Assembly: GCF_004564075.1 (NCBI RefSeq)
Contig: NZ_CP038256.1
Coordinates: forward strand, 2,604,001-2,668,000
DNA: 64,000 bases
Source: Microbacterium sediminis
GTDB taxonomy: Bacteria > Actinomycetota > Actinomycetes > Actinomycetales > Microbacteriaceae
Reading direction: 5' to 3'
Under the pieces are notes generated by a model. The model ran no database searches and was not told where the DNA came from. It worked only from the letters and a program-made list of their open reading frames with translations. How positions within the stretch are numbered: position 1 is the first letter of the stretch; every line of letters begins with the position of its first letter. Made by a program: the position numbers and the translations under genes. Shown one piece after another: positions 35,717-43,788 of the stretch.

Positions 35717-35992
35717 TCAGTGGCGCTTGCTCAGCAGCGCCGCGACGCCCCACACGGCGGCGCCCACCGCGACCGCGACGGCCACGGCGGCGGCCGCGGC
35801 GACCGCGGGCTTGCGGCGCGCGAACGACTTCGCCTCGGCGACCTTGCGCTCGGTGGCCTCGGCCGCGCGGGCGGGCAGGTTCGCCTTGTGCTCGATCGCC
35901 GCCAGCGCGGCCTTCAGCTCCGCGCGGGCGAGCTCCACCTCGTCGCGGATGCCGCTGGGCACGACCGTCTTGGGCAGGGCGTCAGAACTCAT
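35717..35992 (-). CDS. DUF3618-like small membrane protein
   Basis: 91 residues. A coiled amphipathic N-terminal part (VELARAELKAALAAIEHKAN) is followed by an Ala/Val-rich membrane helix (AVAAAAAVAVAVAVGAAVWG) and a basic tail. This is the layout of DUF3618 proteins, which often sit beside phage-holin-superfamily (DUF1469) and YtxH-like genes in actinobacteria. Its start overlaps the preceding gene by 11 bases. Function unknown; envelope or membrane-stress link is inferred from the neighbours only. Confidence 0.8.
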   Translation of the reverse strand: MSSDALPKTVVPSGIRDEVELARAELKAALAAIEHKANLPARAAEATERKVAEAKSFARRKPAVAAAAAVAVAVAVGAAVWGVAALLSKRH

Positions 35993-36404
35993 CGGCGAAC
36001 TCCTTCACGATGCCGGCGTCCTTCTTCACGGACGTGGCCGGGCTCTCGAGCTTCTGGATCTTGCGCACGTGCCGCACGTAGCCCCACAGGGCGGCGAGCA
36101 CGGCGAGCACGATGCCGATCACCACGACGATGAGCGCCGCCACCCACAGCGGCATCCACAGGTCGAGCAGGATCACGAAGAAGGCGAGGAACGCCGGGAT
36201 GGTCCAGAACAGGAAGAAGAGGGCCACGATCGCGAAGACCGCGGTGAGGCCGCCGTGCTTGACGAGCTGGCCGACGTAGCCCTTGACCGCACGGACCTCG
36301 GCCTTGACGAGGTTCGAGACGAGCTCGGGCAGGTCGCCGATCAGCGTGAAGAGCCCGTCGTCGGCGCGGTCGCGCAGCGGCGACCGCGTGGTCCGCTCCG
36401 TCAT
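35982..36404 (-). CDS. Phage holin family (DUF1469/Actinobacterial holin-X-like) membrane protein
   Basis: 140 residues. Two tightly spaced membrane helices (GLTAVFAIVALFFLFWTIPA and VAALIVVVIGIVLAVLAALW), preceded by an amphipathic segment (LPELVSNLVKAEVRAVKGYV) and followed by a charged tail. This is the pattern of the holin-superfamily 6/DUF1469 proteins found on actinobacterial chromosomes, which are not phage genes despite the name. Second gene of a three-gene operon; overlaps both neighbours. Confidence 0.82.
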   Translation of the reverse strand: MTERTTRSPLRDRADDGLFTLIGDLPELVSNLVKAEVRAVKGYVGQLVKHGGLTAVFAIVALFFLFWTIPAFLAFFVILLDLWMPLWVAALIVVVIGIVLAVLAALWGYVRHVRKIQKLESPATSVKKDAGIVKEFADEF

Positions 36405-36724
36405 CGCTTGTCCGCGGCCTTCTTCACGTCGTCGACCGTGTCCTCCGCCTCATCGATCGCGGCGTCGAGTTTCTGGCCGGGGGTGCCGGCGGTCGAGGTC
36501 ACGGTCTTGACGACCTTGACCGCGCCGTCCCACGCGAGGCGCGGCACCTTCATGGCGCCGGAGGCGGCGAGGTCCTTCACCCGGGCCACCTGCTCCTGCA
36601 CCGGCTCGAGGTTCCACACCTTCTGCGCCTGCGTCTTGATCTGCTCATAGCGCGCACGACCCGCCCGGGTACCGAGCACGTAGCCCGCGCCGAGGCCGAT
36701 CACGAGTCCCACCTTGCCCCTCAT
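36401..36724 (-). CDS. YtxH-like small membrane-associated protein
   Basis: 107 residues. N-terminal hydrophobic glycine-rich helix (MRGKVGLVIGLGAGYVLGTR) with the short basic motif AGRARYEQI that YtxH-domain proteins show, then a long amphipathic helical region (VQEQVARVKDLAASGAMKV, DAAIDEAEDTVDDVKKAADK). Probably anchored in the membrane with a cytoplasmic helical tail. The ATG at 36724 is preceded by GAGGAGA; longer upstream frames are shadows. First gene of a three-gene operon, transcribed away from hemY. Confidence 0.82.
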   Translation of the reverse strand: MRGKVGLVIGLGAGYVLGTRAGRARYEQIKTQAQKVWNLEPVQEQVARVKDLAASGAMKVPRLAWDGAVKVVKTVTSTAGTPGQKLDAAIDEAEDTVDDVKKAADKR

Positions 36725-36821
36725 CAGGGTCTCCTCACGTCGTCGGGTGCGTGCGTCCCACGATAGCCCGCGCATGTTTCCGACGCATTCCCGTTGCGGA
36801 ATCTGACGGAATGGCTCACAA

Positions 36822-38378
36822 TCAGTCGTTTGCGTCCGGCTCGTCGGCCCACAGCGCCACGCGACGCAGCCGGTCCGCCTCCGCGATCGCGTCGGGCACC
36901 ACCTGCGCGAGGCCGGTCCCGGCCAGCCAGGCGCCGGCCGCACCGAGCCCGGTGACGCCCCGGATGGCGTCTCGCGCCGCGCGGGCGTCGTCGCGGCGGC
37001 CGATGGTGGCGGCCGGCTGCGACTGCGTGAACCGCGCGAGCGCGAAGCCGCGCAGCTGCTCGCGGCGCAGCGGCACGCCGAGCAGCCGCCCGGCCTGGTC
37101 GAGCGCCCGCTCGGCCGCGGCGTCGTCGCTGAGGCCCCGGGTGGCCGGCTCGGAGCCCTGTGCGCCGAACGAGACGCGCACCACGTGGCGGCCCGGCCCG
37201 GCGGCGTCCCTCACCCAGCCCCACTTGGCCGTGGCGTGCGTGAGGGCCTTGGCGGTGAACGATCCGGGCACCGTGAGCACGCCCGTGCCGCGCGGGGCGG
37301 CGTCGAGCTCCGGGGCGTCGAGCACGAGCGTGGCGACGTGCACCACGGGGCCCGGGCGCGGCGGCTCGGGCGCCAGCCCCGCGGCGTGCGGGGCGATGAG
37401 GCGACGGGCGGCGTGCTCCTCGGTGGCGACGAGCACGAGGTCGAACCGCTCCGGCGCCTCCGGTGCGGCGGGTTCCGGCGCGGGCGCGGCGGGCTCGGCG
37501 GGCTCCGCGGCGGCGGGCTCGGGGTGGGCCGACTCCGCGGCGGCGGGCGTCACGATGCGCCAGCCGTCCTCCTCGCGCGCCAGCTCGGTGACGGGTGAGG
37601 CCGTGCGGATCCGCACCCCGGCGTCGGCGAGCGCGGCGGCGAGCGCCTCGATCAGCCGGCCCATACCGCCCCGCAGCCCCTCGACGGCCGATCCGGGGGC
37701 GCCGGCCTTCTGCGCCCGCTCGTGCAGCAGCAGGTCCACGGCGCCCAGCAGCGAGCCGGTCTTGGTGAGCGCGCCGTTGAGGCCGGGGGCGGCCACGTCG
37801 GTGTCGATGTCGTCGGGATCCGCGGAGTAGACGCCGTTCGTGACGGGCGCGACGAGCCGATCGAGCACCGTCCGCCCGAGGCGGGTGCGGACGAGGTGGC
37901 CCAGGCTGCGATCGCGGCCGATCGTAAGGACGGGCCGGACGCGATCGAGGTACGCGCGCCAGGCGCCCGACCAGCCGATCACCCGGCGCACGTCGACCGC
38001 GAACGGATTGGCCGGGATCCCGAGGATGCCGCCGACGGGCAGAGGCGCGGCGCCTCCGCCGGGCAGGCCCGCGACCCAGGCGCCGCCGGCGCCCGTGCCG
38101 GGCTCGACGACGAGATCGGCGATCCCGAGATCGTCGATCAGCGCGCGGACGTGTCCGCCGCGCGTGGCGTAGCTCTCGGCGCCCAGGTCGAGCGCGAGGC
38201 CCGCGACCTCGCCCGATCGCACGGCCCCGCCGAGCCGATCATCGGCCTCGAACAGCGTGACCGACATGCCGACCTTGGCGAACTCGCGGGCGGCGACGAG
38301 GCCGCCGATCCCGCCGCCGATCACGGCGACCCGCGTCGCGGCGGCCCGCTCGTGCAGCAGCCCGAGGTCCTCGGTCAT
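36822..38378 (-). CDS. hemY: Coproporphyrinogen III oxidase (HemY/CgoX type flavoprotein)
   Basis: 518 residues. FAD-dependent oxidase that makes coproporphyrin III in the coproporphyrin route (HemY is also annotated as protoporphyrinogen oxidase). Motifs: VAVIGGGIGGLVAAREFAK and FEADDRLGGAVRSGEVAG (FAD binding), LDLGAESYATRGGHV, GVYSADPDDIDTDVAAPGL, LRGGMGRLIEALAAALADAG, and WLAGTGLAQVVPDAIAEAD at the end. A Pro/Ala/Glu-rich stretch of about 30 residues (near 290-320) is an unusual insert. The ATG shares one base with the hemE stop (TGATG), so the pair is coupled. Confidence 0.92.
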   Translation of the reverse strand: MTEDLGLLHERAAATRVAVIGGGIGGLVAAREFAKVGMSVTLFEADDRLGGAVRSGEVAGLALDLGAESYATRGGHVRALIDDLGIADLVVEPGTGAGGAWVAGLPGGGAAPLPVGGILGIPANPFAVDVRRVIGWSGAWRAYLDRVRPVLTIGRDRSLGHLVRTRLGRTVLDRLVAPVTNGVYSADPDDIDTDVAAPGLNGALTKTGSLLGAVDLLLHERAQKAGAPGSAVEGLRGGMGRLIEALAAALADAGVRIRTASPVTELAREEDGWRIVTPAAAESAHPEPAAAEPAEPAAPAPEPAAPEAPERFDLVLVATEEHAARRLIAPHAAGLAPEPPRPGPVVHVATLVLDAPELDAAPRGTGVLTVPGSFTAKALTHATAKWGWVRDAAGPGRHVVRVSFGAQGSEPATRGLSDDAAAERALDQAGRLLGVPLRREQLRGFALARFTQSQPAATIGRRDDARAARDAIRGVTGLGAAGAWLAGTGLAQVVPDAIAEADRLRRVALWADEPDAND

Positions 38379-39409
38379 CACTCGCCGTCCGCGTGCACCA
38401 GCTCGACGATGCGCGTCAGCACCGCCGGATCCGTCTCGGGCGGGACGCCGTGCCCGAGGTTGACGATGTGGGCGCGGGCCGCGCGGCCGCGGCGCAGCAC
38501 GTCGCGCACGTGCGCCTCGAGCACCGGCCACGGGGCGCCCACCAGCGCGGGATCGATGTTGCCCTGCAGCGTGACGTCGGGGCCCACGATCGCCGCGGCC
38601 TCGTCGAGCGGCAGTCGCCAGTCCACGCCCACCGCCGACGCGACCCCGCCGAGGCGCATGTCGGCCAGGAACGGCCCCGTGCCGACACCGAAGTGGATGA
38701 CGGGCACGGGCAGGTCCGTCACCGCCGCGGTCGAGTGCGGCGCGATGAACGCGCGGAACGCCGCGGGCGCGAGCGATCCCGCCCACGAGTCGAACAGCTG
38801 CACCGCCTGCACGCCCGCGTCGATCTGCGCCCCCAGGAAGGCGCGCGACACCTGGGCGAGCCAGCCGGCCAGCCGGTGCCAGGAGTCGGGATCGGCGTGC
38901 ATCATCGCCCGCGCCCGCAGGTGCTCCTTGGAGGGGCCGCCCTCGACGAGGTAGGCCGCGAGGGTGAACGGCGCGCCGGCGAAACCGATGAGGGGGGTCT
39001 CGCCGAGCTCGGCCACGGTCAGGCGCACGGCCTCGCGGATCGGCTCCGCCGCGGCGGCGACCTCGGCCGGGTCGATCGCCGTCAGCCGCGCGACGTCGTC
39101 GGCCGTGCGGATCGGGGCGGCGAAGACGGGGCCGCGGCCCGGCTCGATCTCGACCTCGACGCCGGCCAGGCGCAACGGCACCACGATGTCGCTGAAGAAG
39201 ATGCCCGCATCGACCCCGTGGCGGCGCACCGGCTGCAGGGTGATCTCGGCCGCGAGATCCGGCGTGAGGCACGCGTCGAGCATGCGCGTGCCGACGCGCA
39301 GCTCGCGGTACTCCGGCAGGGAGCGTCCCGCCTGACGCATGAACCAGACGGGAGCGACCTCGGGGCGGTCGCCGTTCAGCGCGCGCACCAGCGCGGAAGT
39401 GTGAGCCAT
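38378..39409 (-). CDS. hemE: Uroporphyrinogen decarboxylase
   Basis: 343 residues. HemE removes four carboxyls from uroporphyrinogen III to give coproporphyrinogen III. Motifs: [17 protein letters not shown] with the conserved arginines, [52 protein letters not shown] and [18 protein letters not shown] 39409 ([10 protein letters not shown]) is preferred over ATG 39418, as homologues begin near it. It leads the hemE-hemY operon and diverges from hemA. Confidence 0.95.
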   Translation of the reverse strand: MAHTSALVRALNGDRPEVAPVWFMRQAGRSLPEYRELRVGTRMLDACLTPDLAAEITLQPVRRHGVDAGIFFSDIVVPLRLAGVEVEIEPGRGPVFAAPIRTADDVARLTAIDPAEVAAAAEPIREAVRLTVAELGETPLIGFAGAPFTLAAYLVEGGPSKEHLRARAMMHADPDSWHRLAGWLAQVSRAFLGAQIDAGVQAVQLFDSWAGSLAPAAFRAFIAPHSTAAVTDLPVPVIHFGVGTGPFLADMRLGGVASAVGVDWRLPLDEAAAIVGPDVTLQGNIDPALVGAPWPVLEAHVRDVLRRGRAARAHIVNLGHGVPPETDPAVLTRIVELVHADGE

Positions 39410-39474
39410 GGCCCCCATTCTGGTCGCGCCCGCCGAGGGATCCCTGTGCCCACGGAGCGGGCGGGCGCGGGGCG

Positions 39475-39493
39475 CCAGGTGAGGGCACCCTAA
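39475..39493. promoter_or_regulatory. Possible DtxR/IdeR-type iron box between hemE and hemA
   Basis: CCAGGTGAGGGCACCCTAA matches 13 of 19 positions of the consensus TTAGGTTAGGCTAACCTAA, counted by eye. It lies in the control region shared by divergent hemE and hemA. Thirteen matches can occur by chance, so this is only a candidate. Confidence 0.35.
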
Positions 39494-39527
39494 TCATGAA
39501 TCACTCAGAAAAAGATTCGACGGGCTG

Positions 39528-39533
39528 TAGAAT
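39528..39533 (+). promoter_or_regulatory. Candidate -10 element for hemA (leaderless)
   Basis: TAGAAT in an AT-richer stretch of the divergent region. It ends eight bases before GTG 39542, as expected for a leaderless transcript starting at that codon. No clear -35 box is seen. Confidence 0.45.
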
Positions 39534-39541
39534 CGGTGATC

Positions 39542-40822
39542 GTGCTGCTGTGCGTATCCGCGAGTCACAAGACCGCTCCGTTCGATCTGCTCGAACGGCT
39601 CTCCTCGCACGCCACGCCGATCGCGCCGCTCATCGCCGAGAAGGATCGCATCGACGGCGCCGTCGTGCTCTCCACCTGCAACCGCGTCGAGGCCTACCTC
39701 GATGTGCCCGCGCACGCCGAGATCGAGGGCGTCACCGCGGCGCTCGAGGCGATCCAGGCCGCGACCGGCGTGAGCCCGACCGAGCTCGAGGGCGCCTACG
39801 AGGTCAAGGCCGGCGGCCGCGTGGCCGAGCACCTGTTCGCCGTCGCCTCGGGCCTCGAGTCCGTCGTGATCGGCGAGGGCGAGATCGCCGGACAGGTGCG
39901 CCGCGCCCTCGACGACGCCCGCGCCTTCGAGGCGACCTCCCCCGAGCTCGAGCGCCTCTTCCAGCGCGCCACCGAGACGCAGAAGGGCGTCAAGAACGCC
40001 ACCGCCCTCGGCCGGGCCGGCCGCTCGCTCGTGCGCCTCGCGCTCGAGCTGGCCGACAGCCGCATCGCCGACTGGACGACGCAGCGCACGCTGCTCATCG
40101 GCACCGGCGCGTACGCCGCGGCCACGATCGCCGCGCTGCGCGATCAGGGCGTGACCGACATCACCGTGTACTCGCCGTCGGGCCGGGGCGAGAAGTTCGC
40201 TCTCAAGCACGCCATCGCGTGGGTCGACGACGACGCCTTCCCGGCGGCCGCGGCGACCTCGGACCTCGTCGTCACCTGCACCTCGCGCGAGGAGCCGGTC
40301 GTCACCGTCGAGCTGCTGCAGCGCGGCGGCTACGCCGGCAGGGGCTTCGTGATCGATCTGGGCCTGCCCCGCAACGTCGCGCACGAGGTGGGCGAGCTCG
40401 AGGGGATGACCCTGCTCGATCTCGAGACGATCCGGCTGCACGCCCCGCTCGAGGAGCTGCGCGCCCACGACGACGCCCGCCGCATGGTCCGCGACGCCGC
40501 CGCCAAGTTCCACCTCGTCGGCCGCGAGCAGAGCGCGGCCCCCGCGATCGTCGCCCTGCGCGAGCTCGTCTTCGAACTGCTCGACGCCGAGATCGACCGC
40601 GCCAAGGGTCGCGGCGACGACGAGCGGATCGAGCAGGCGCTGCGCCACATGGTCGGTCGCCTGCTGCACACGCCCACGGCCCGCGCGCGCGAGCTGGCGG
40701 CGCAGGGCCGCGCCGACGACGTCTTCGACGCGCTCGAGACGCTCTTCGGCGTCGACGCGCGCCCCGCCGCCGCGGCCACGGACGCCCCCGCCTGCCCCTT
40801 CACCGGCAACGCCTCCGCCTGA
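39542..40822 (+). CDS. hemA: Glutamyl-tRNA reductase
   Basis: About 426 residues. HemA reduces glutamyl-tRNA to glutamate-1-semialdehyde, the committed step of the C5 heme pathway. Seen: LLCVSASHKTAPFDLLERLS, catalytic cysteine in VLSTCNRVEAYL, SGLESVVIGEGEIAGQVRRA, LIGTGAYAAATIAALRDQGV in the NADPH domain, FVIDLGLPRNVAHEVG, and the C-terminal dimerisation helices (RHMVGRLLHTPTARARELAA). GTG 39542 is chosen because family members begin with the LLC strand; GTG 39536 is two codons earlier. Diverges from hemE-hemY. Confidence 0.95.
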   Translation: MLLCVSASHKTAPFDLLERLSSHATPIAPLIAEKDRIDGAVVLSTCNRVEAYLDVPAHAEIEGVTAALEAIQAATGVSPTELEGAYEVKAGGRVAEHLFAVASGLESVVIGEGEIAGQVRRALDDARAFEATSPELERLFQRATETQKGVKNATALGRAGRSLVRLALELADSRIADWTTQRTLLIGTGAYAAATIAALRDQGVTDITVYSPSGRGEKFALKHAIAWVDDDAFPAAAATSDLVVTCTSREEPVVTVELLQRGGYAGRGFVIDLGLPRNVAHEVGELEGMTLLDLETIRLHAPLEELRAHDDARRMVRDAAAKFHLVGREQSAAPAIVALRELVFELLDAEIDRAKGRGDDERIEQALRHMVGRLLHTPTARARELAAQGRADDVFDALETLFGVDARPAAAATDAPACPFTGNASA

Positions 40823-40831
40823 GCCCCCCCG

Positions 40832-41110
40832 GGCCCGTCGACCGGAGGCGGCGCAGCCGCCACAGTCGCGCTCGCGGCCCTCTCGCCCGCGCTCCGTCGG
40901 ATCACCCGCGCCGGCGTCGGATCGTTGCCCCGCCGGTCGGATCATCCGCCCCACCGGTCACCACCAGCCCCACGAATCCGCCGACACAAGCCCGCGCTCC
41001 GACATCCGCGCGACCCTTTCTCGGCCTGAACCCTTCGGGCTCGTCGACCGAAGGCGGCACAGCCGCCGCAGCGAAGACGGATCGAGCGCAGCGAAGCGGA
41101 GTCGAGATCT
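40832..41110. repeat. Dispersed repeat copies in the hemA-aminotransferase gap
   Basis: The 430-base gap holds a short copy at about 40832-40872 (GCCCGTCGACCGGAGGCGG) and a fuller copy at 41035-41110 (GGGCTCGTCGACCGAAGGCG, GACGGATCGAGCGCAGCGA, GGAGTCGAGATC). The fuller copy lies between the two arms of a longer direct repeat described separately. No coding sequence is evident. Confidence 0.7.
40905..41015. repeat. Direct repeat, copy 1 (about 111 bp; copy 2 at 41120-41230)
   Basis: Begins CCCGCGCCGGCGTCGGATCG and ends CCGCGCGACC; copy 2 begins and ends the same way at a constant offset of 215 bases, with the middle (GTCACCACCAGCCCCAC, CCGCCGAC, GCTCCGACA) shared and the rest diverged. The short motif GTCGGATC recurs inside. 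Function unknown. Confidence 0.7.
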
Positions 41111-41119
41111 CAGCCCTCG

Positions 41120-41230
41120 CCCGCGCCGGCGTCGGATCGGAAACCCGCGCACCGCATCACCTGCCCCACCCGTCACCACCAGCCCCACAGATCCGCCGAC
41201 GCAACCGCCCGCTCCGACACCCGCGCGACC
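41120..41230. repeat. Direct repeat, copy 2
   Basis: Second arm of the 111-base direct repeat, ending 24 bases before the aminotransferase start codon. Its end may therefore overlap that gene's promoter. Confidence 0.7.
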
Positions 41231-41254
41231 GCACGACCCTGCGAGACTGAATCG

Positions 41255-42451
41255 GTGAAGGTCTCCCAGCGGTCCGAGGTTCCGGCGTTCGAGGTCATGC
41301 GGATCCTCGATCGCGTCGCCGAGCTGCGAGCGGAGGGCCGCGACGTCGTGTCGCTGTGCGCCGGCGAGCCCTCCGGCGGCGCGCCCGCGGCCGTGCACGA
41401 GCGGGCGATCCGGGTGCACGCCGATCGAGAGCCCCTGGGCTACACGCCCGCGCTCGGCATCCGCGCGCTGCGCGAGGCGCTGGCCGGGCACTACGCCCGG
41501 TGGTACGGGCTCGCGCTGGACGCGCAGGAGGTGGCGATCACCACCGGCTCGTCCGGCGCCTTTCTGCTCGCCTTCCTGTCGGCGTTCGAGCACGGCGATC
41601 GCGTGGCGCTCGCCCGGCCCGGCTACCCCGCCTACCGCAACATCCTGCGCTCGCTCGGGTGCAAGGTCGTCGAGTTGGACTGCGGCCCCGAGGTCCGCTT
41701 CCAGCCCACGCCGGAGCAGCTCGACGCCGCCGTCGCCGAGGGCGGCCCCATTGCCGGGCTCGTGATCGCCTCGCCCGCCAACCCGACCGGCACGATGATC
41801 AGCCGCGACGAACTCGAGGCGCTGACCGCCTGGTGCCACGCGAACGACGTCCGCCTGATCAGCGACGAGATCTATCACGGCATCGCGTACCCCGAGGATC
41901 CCTCCGCACCCGGCGCCCGCGGGACGAGCGCCTGGGAGCTCGATCGATCGGCGATCGTCGTCTCGTCGTTCTCGAAGTACTGGGGCATGACGGGCTTCCG
42001 GCTGGGCTGGATGCTCGTGCCCGACGGCCTGCGGCCCCGGGTCGACGCGCTCGCCGGCAACCTCGCGCTGTGCCCTCCCGCGCCCGCGCAGCTCGCGGCC
42101 GTCGCGGCGTTCACCGAGGAGTCGTACGCCGAAGCCGAGACCCGTGTCGAGGAGTTCGCCGCCTCGCGCGCCCTGCTGCTGAGCCGCATCGACGTGCTCG
42201 GCTGGGGCACGGTCGCGCCCGCCGACGGCGCGTTCTACGTCTACGCCGACATCGCTCCGCGCCTCGGCGCACACCCGGATTCGTCGGCCTGGTGCGCGGC
42301 GCTGCTCGAGGAGGAGGGCGTCGCGATCGTCCCCGGCGCCGACTTCGACGCGGTCGCCGGCCGTACCTTCGTGCGCCTCTCGCTCGCCGCCGGTCCCGCC
42401 GCCGTCGCGGAGGCGATCGATCGGATCCTGCGGTTCCAGTCTCGGCTCTGA
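41255..42451 (+). CDS. PLP-dependent aminotransferase, class I/II (AspC-like)
   Basis: 398 residues, fold-type I aminotransferase. Seen: DVVSLCAGEPSGGAPAAVH, LGYTPALGIRALREALAGHY, ITTGSSGAFLLAFLSAF, ARPGYPAYRNILRSLG, IASPANPTGTM, RLISDEIYHGIAYP, the PLP lysine in VVSSFSKYWGMTGFRLGWM, and the C-terminal arginine in RTFVRLSLAAG. Amino acid specificity cannot be read from sequence; aspartate or aromatic aminotransferases are closest in style. GTG start at 41255. The next gene starts 26 bases after its stop, so both may be transcribed together. Confidence 0.9.
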   Translation: MKVSQRSEVPAFEVMRILDRVAELRAEGRDVVSLCAGEPSGGAPAAVHERAIRVHADREPLGYTPALGIRALREALAGHYARWYGLALDAQEVAITTGSSGAFLLAFLSAFEHGDRVALARPGYPAYRNILRSLGCKVVELDCGPEVRFQPTPEQLDAAVAEGGPIAGLVIASPANPTGTMISRDELEALTAWCHANDVRLISDEIYHGIAYPEDPSAPGARGTSAWELDRSAIVVSSFSKYWGMTGFRLGWMLVPDGLRPRVDALAGNLALCPPAPAQLAAVAAFTEESYAEAETRVEEFAASRALLLSRIDVLGWGTVAPADGAFYVYADIAPRLGAHPDSSAWCAALLEEEGVAIVPGADFDAVAGRTFVRLSLAAGPAAVAEAIDRILRFQSRL

Positions 42452-42476
42452 CCAGCCCGCGCGAGAGAATGGACGC

Positions 42477-43046
42477 ATGGCCCTTCACATCACCGGAGAC
42501 ACCGCCGCCGACACCCTGCTGACCGAGAACCCGCTGGCACTGCTGGTCGGCATGCTCCTCGATCAGCAGGTCGCCATGGAGACCGCCTTCGCGGGCCCCG
42601 AGAAGATCCGCGAGCGGATCGGATCGGTCGACGCCGCGACGATCGCCGGGTACGACCCCGAGGCGTTCACCGAGGCCTTCAAGGAGTCGCCGGCGGTGCA
42701 CCGGTTCCCGGGCTCGATGGCGGGCCGCGTGCAGGCGCTGTGCCAGGCACTGGTCGACGAGTGGGGCGGCGATGCGGCCGCGCTGTGGACGCAGGGCGAC
42801 CCCGATGGGCCGACCGTGCTGAAGCGTCTGAGGGCGCTGCCGGGCTTCGGCGAGCAGAAGGCGAAGATCTTCCTCGCGCTGCTGGGCAAGCAGTACGGGT
42901 TCACGGGCGACGGCTGGCGCGAGGCCTCGGCGCCGTACGGCGAGGAAGGCTCGTTCCGCTCGGTCGCCGACATCGTCAGCCCCGAATCGCTGACGAAGGT
43001 CCGCGAGCACAAGAAGGCGATGAAGGCGGCAGCGAAGGCCTCGTAA
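42477..43046 (+). CDS. HhH-GPD-type base excision DNA repair protein
   Basis: 189 residues. The helix-hairpin-helix is LRALPGFGEQKAKIFLALLG, and the N-terminal part (NPLALLVGMLLDQQVAMETA) matches the small actinobacterial HhH-GPD family. The expected catalytic aspartate position is not obvious after the hairpin (YGFTGDGWREASAPYGEEGS has an Asp but in a shortened segment), so glycosylase activity is uncertain. ATG at 42477. Cytoplasmic. It precedes a SatD-like regulator but a distinct operator-like region separates them. Confidence 0.85.
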   Translation: MALHITGDTAADTLLTENPLALLVGMLLDQQVAMETAFAGPEKIRERIGSVDAATIAGYDPEAFTEAFKESPAVHRFPGSMAGRVQALCQALVDEWGGDAAALWTQGDPDGPTVLKRLRALPGFGEQKAKIFLALLGKQYGFTGDGWREASAPYGEEGSFRSVADIVSPESLTKVREHKKAMKAAAKAS

Positions 43047-43070
43047 TCCGGGATCCTTGCGCCCAACGGC

Positions 43071-43115
43071 ACAAGCTGCGAGACTTGAGCCTGCAAGCTC
43101 AGTCTGAAAAGCTTG
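43071..43115. promoter_or_regulatory. Operator-like repeats upstream of the SatD-like gene
   Basis: CAAGCT occurs at 43072 and again at 43094, 22 bases apart (two helical turns). Between and around them are CTTGAGC (43084-43090) facing GCTCA (43097-43101), and AAGCTTG (43109-43115). The region is AT-richer than its surroundings and ends 24 bases before the ATG. Likely binding sites for the encoded HTH protein; inferred from position. Confidence 0.55.
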
Positions 43116-43139
43116 ATCCCCGGAGCGCAAGGAGCGGCG

Positions 43140-43736
43140 ATGTTCGTGCTCACGATCGATCAGCGCAACAGCCAGGCGGGTACGGATCTCGTGCCGACCG
43201 CGATCGACACGATCGAACGCGTCGGTGGGACGGCCCTCGCCCTGCCCCCCGAGCGCACGGCCGGCGACGAGATCCAGGCACTCATCGCCGGAGCCCCCGC
43301 CGCCCTCGCCCTCGCGCTCGCGCTGAGCCGCGCCGGGACCTGGAGCGTGGGCCTCGGCGCCGGAGCCGTCGACACCCCGCTGCCCGAGGTCGTGCGGGCG
43401 GCCCGCGGCGACGCGTTCCTGCATGCCCGCGACGCCGTGGAGCGCGCGAAGAGCACGCCGCTGCGCCTCGCGATCGAGGGCCCCGACGCCGAGGCGGCCG
43501 CCGATGCCGAAGCGCTGCTGCGGCTGCTGCTCGAGCTGCGGGATCGCCGCACCGACGAGGGCTGGGAGATCCACGACCTGCTTGCGACGGGCCTCACGCA
43601 GCGCGAGGCGGCGGCCGAGCTGGGGATCACCGAGAGCGCGGTCAGCCGGCGGGTGCGGGTCGCGGGCCTGCGCACGGAGGAGGCGGCGATCCCGGCCCTC
43701 GCCCGGGTGCTGGGAGCCCTCGACCCCGACGCGTGA
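43140..43736 (+). CDS. SatD-family-like regulator with C-terminal helix-turn-helix
   Basis: 198 residues. The N-terminal domain (MFVLTIDQRNSQAGTDLVP, the PPERTAGDEIQALI segment, LALSRAGTWSVGLGAGAVDT) resembles SatD proteins, whose role is unknown. The C-terminal part is a clear helix-turn-helix: LTQREAAAELGITESAVSRR. The gene is followed closely by a membrane protein gene, matching the SatD-plus-membrane-partner pairs seen in other bacteria. ATG 43140 has GGAGCGG upstream. It probably regulates its own promoter through the repeats described above. Confidence 0.8.
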   Translation: MFVLTIDQRNSQAGTDLVPTAIDTIERVGGTALALPPERTAGDEIQALIAGAPAALALALALSRAGTWSVGLGAGAVDTPLPEVVRAARGDAFLHARDAVERAKSTPLRLAIEGPDAEAAADAEALLRLLLELRDRRTDEGWEIHDLLATGLTQREAAAELGITESAVSRRVRVAGLRTEEAAIPALARVLGALDPDA

Positions 43737-43788
43737 CCCGCCGCCCGCTCCCGCGGCCATGTCCGCCGCCCGTGACACACTGATCGGC

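Noticed and set aside
36401..36404. Phage remnant suggested by the holin-family protein
   Set aside because: No other phage genes are near; this protein family is widespread on actinobacterial chromosomes next to YtxH-like and DUF3618-like genes.
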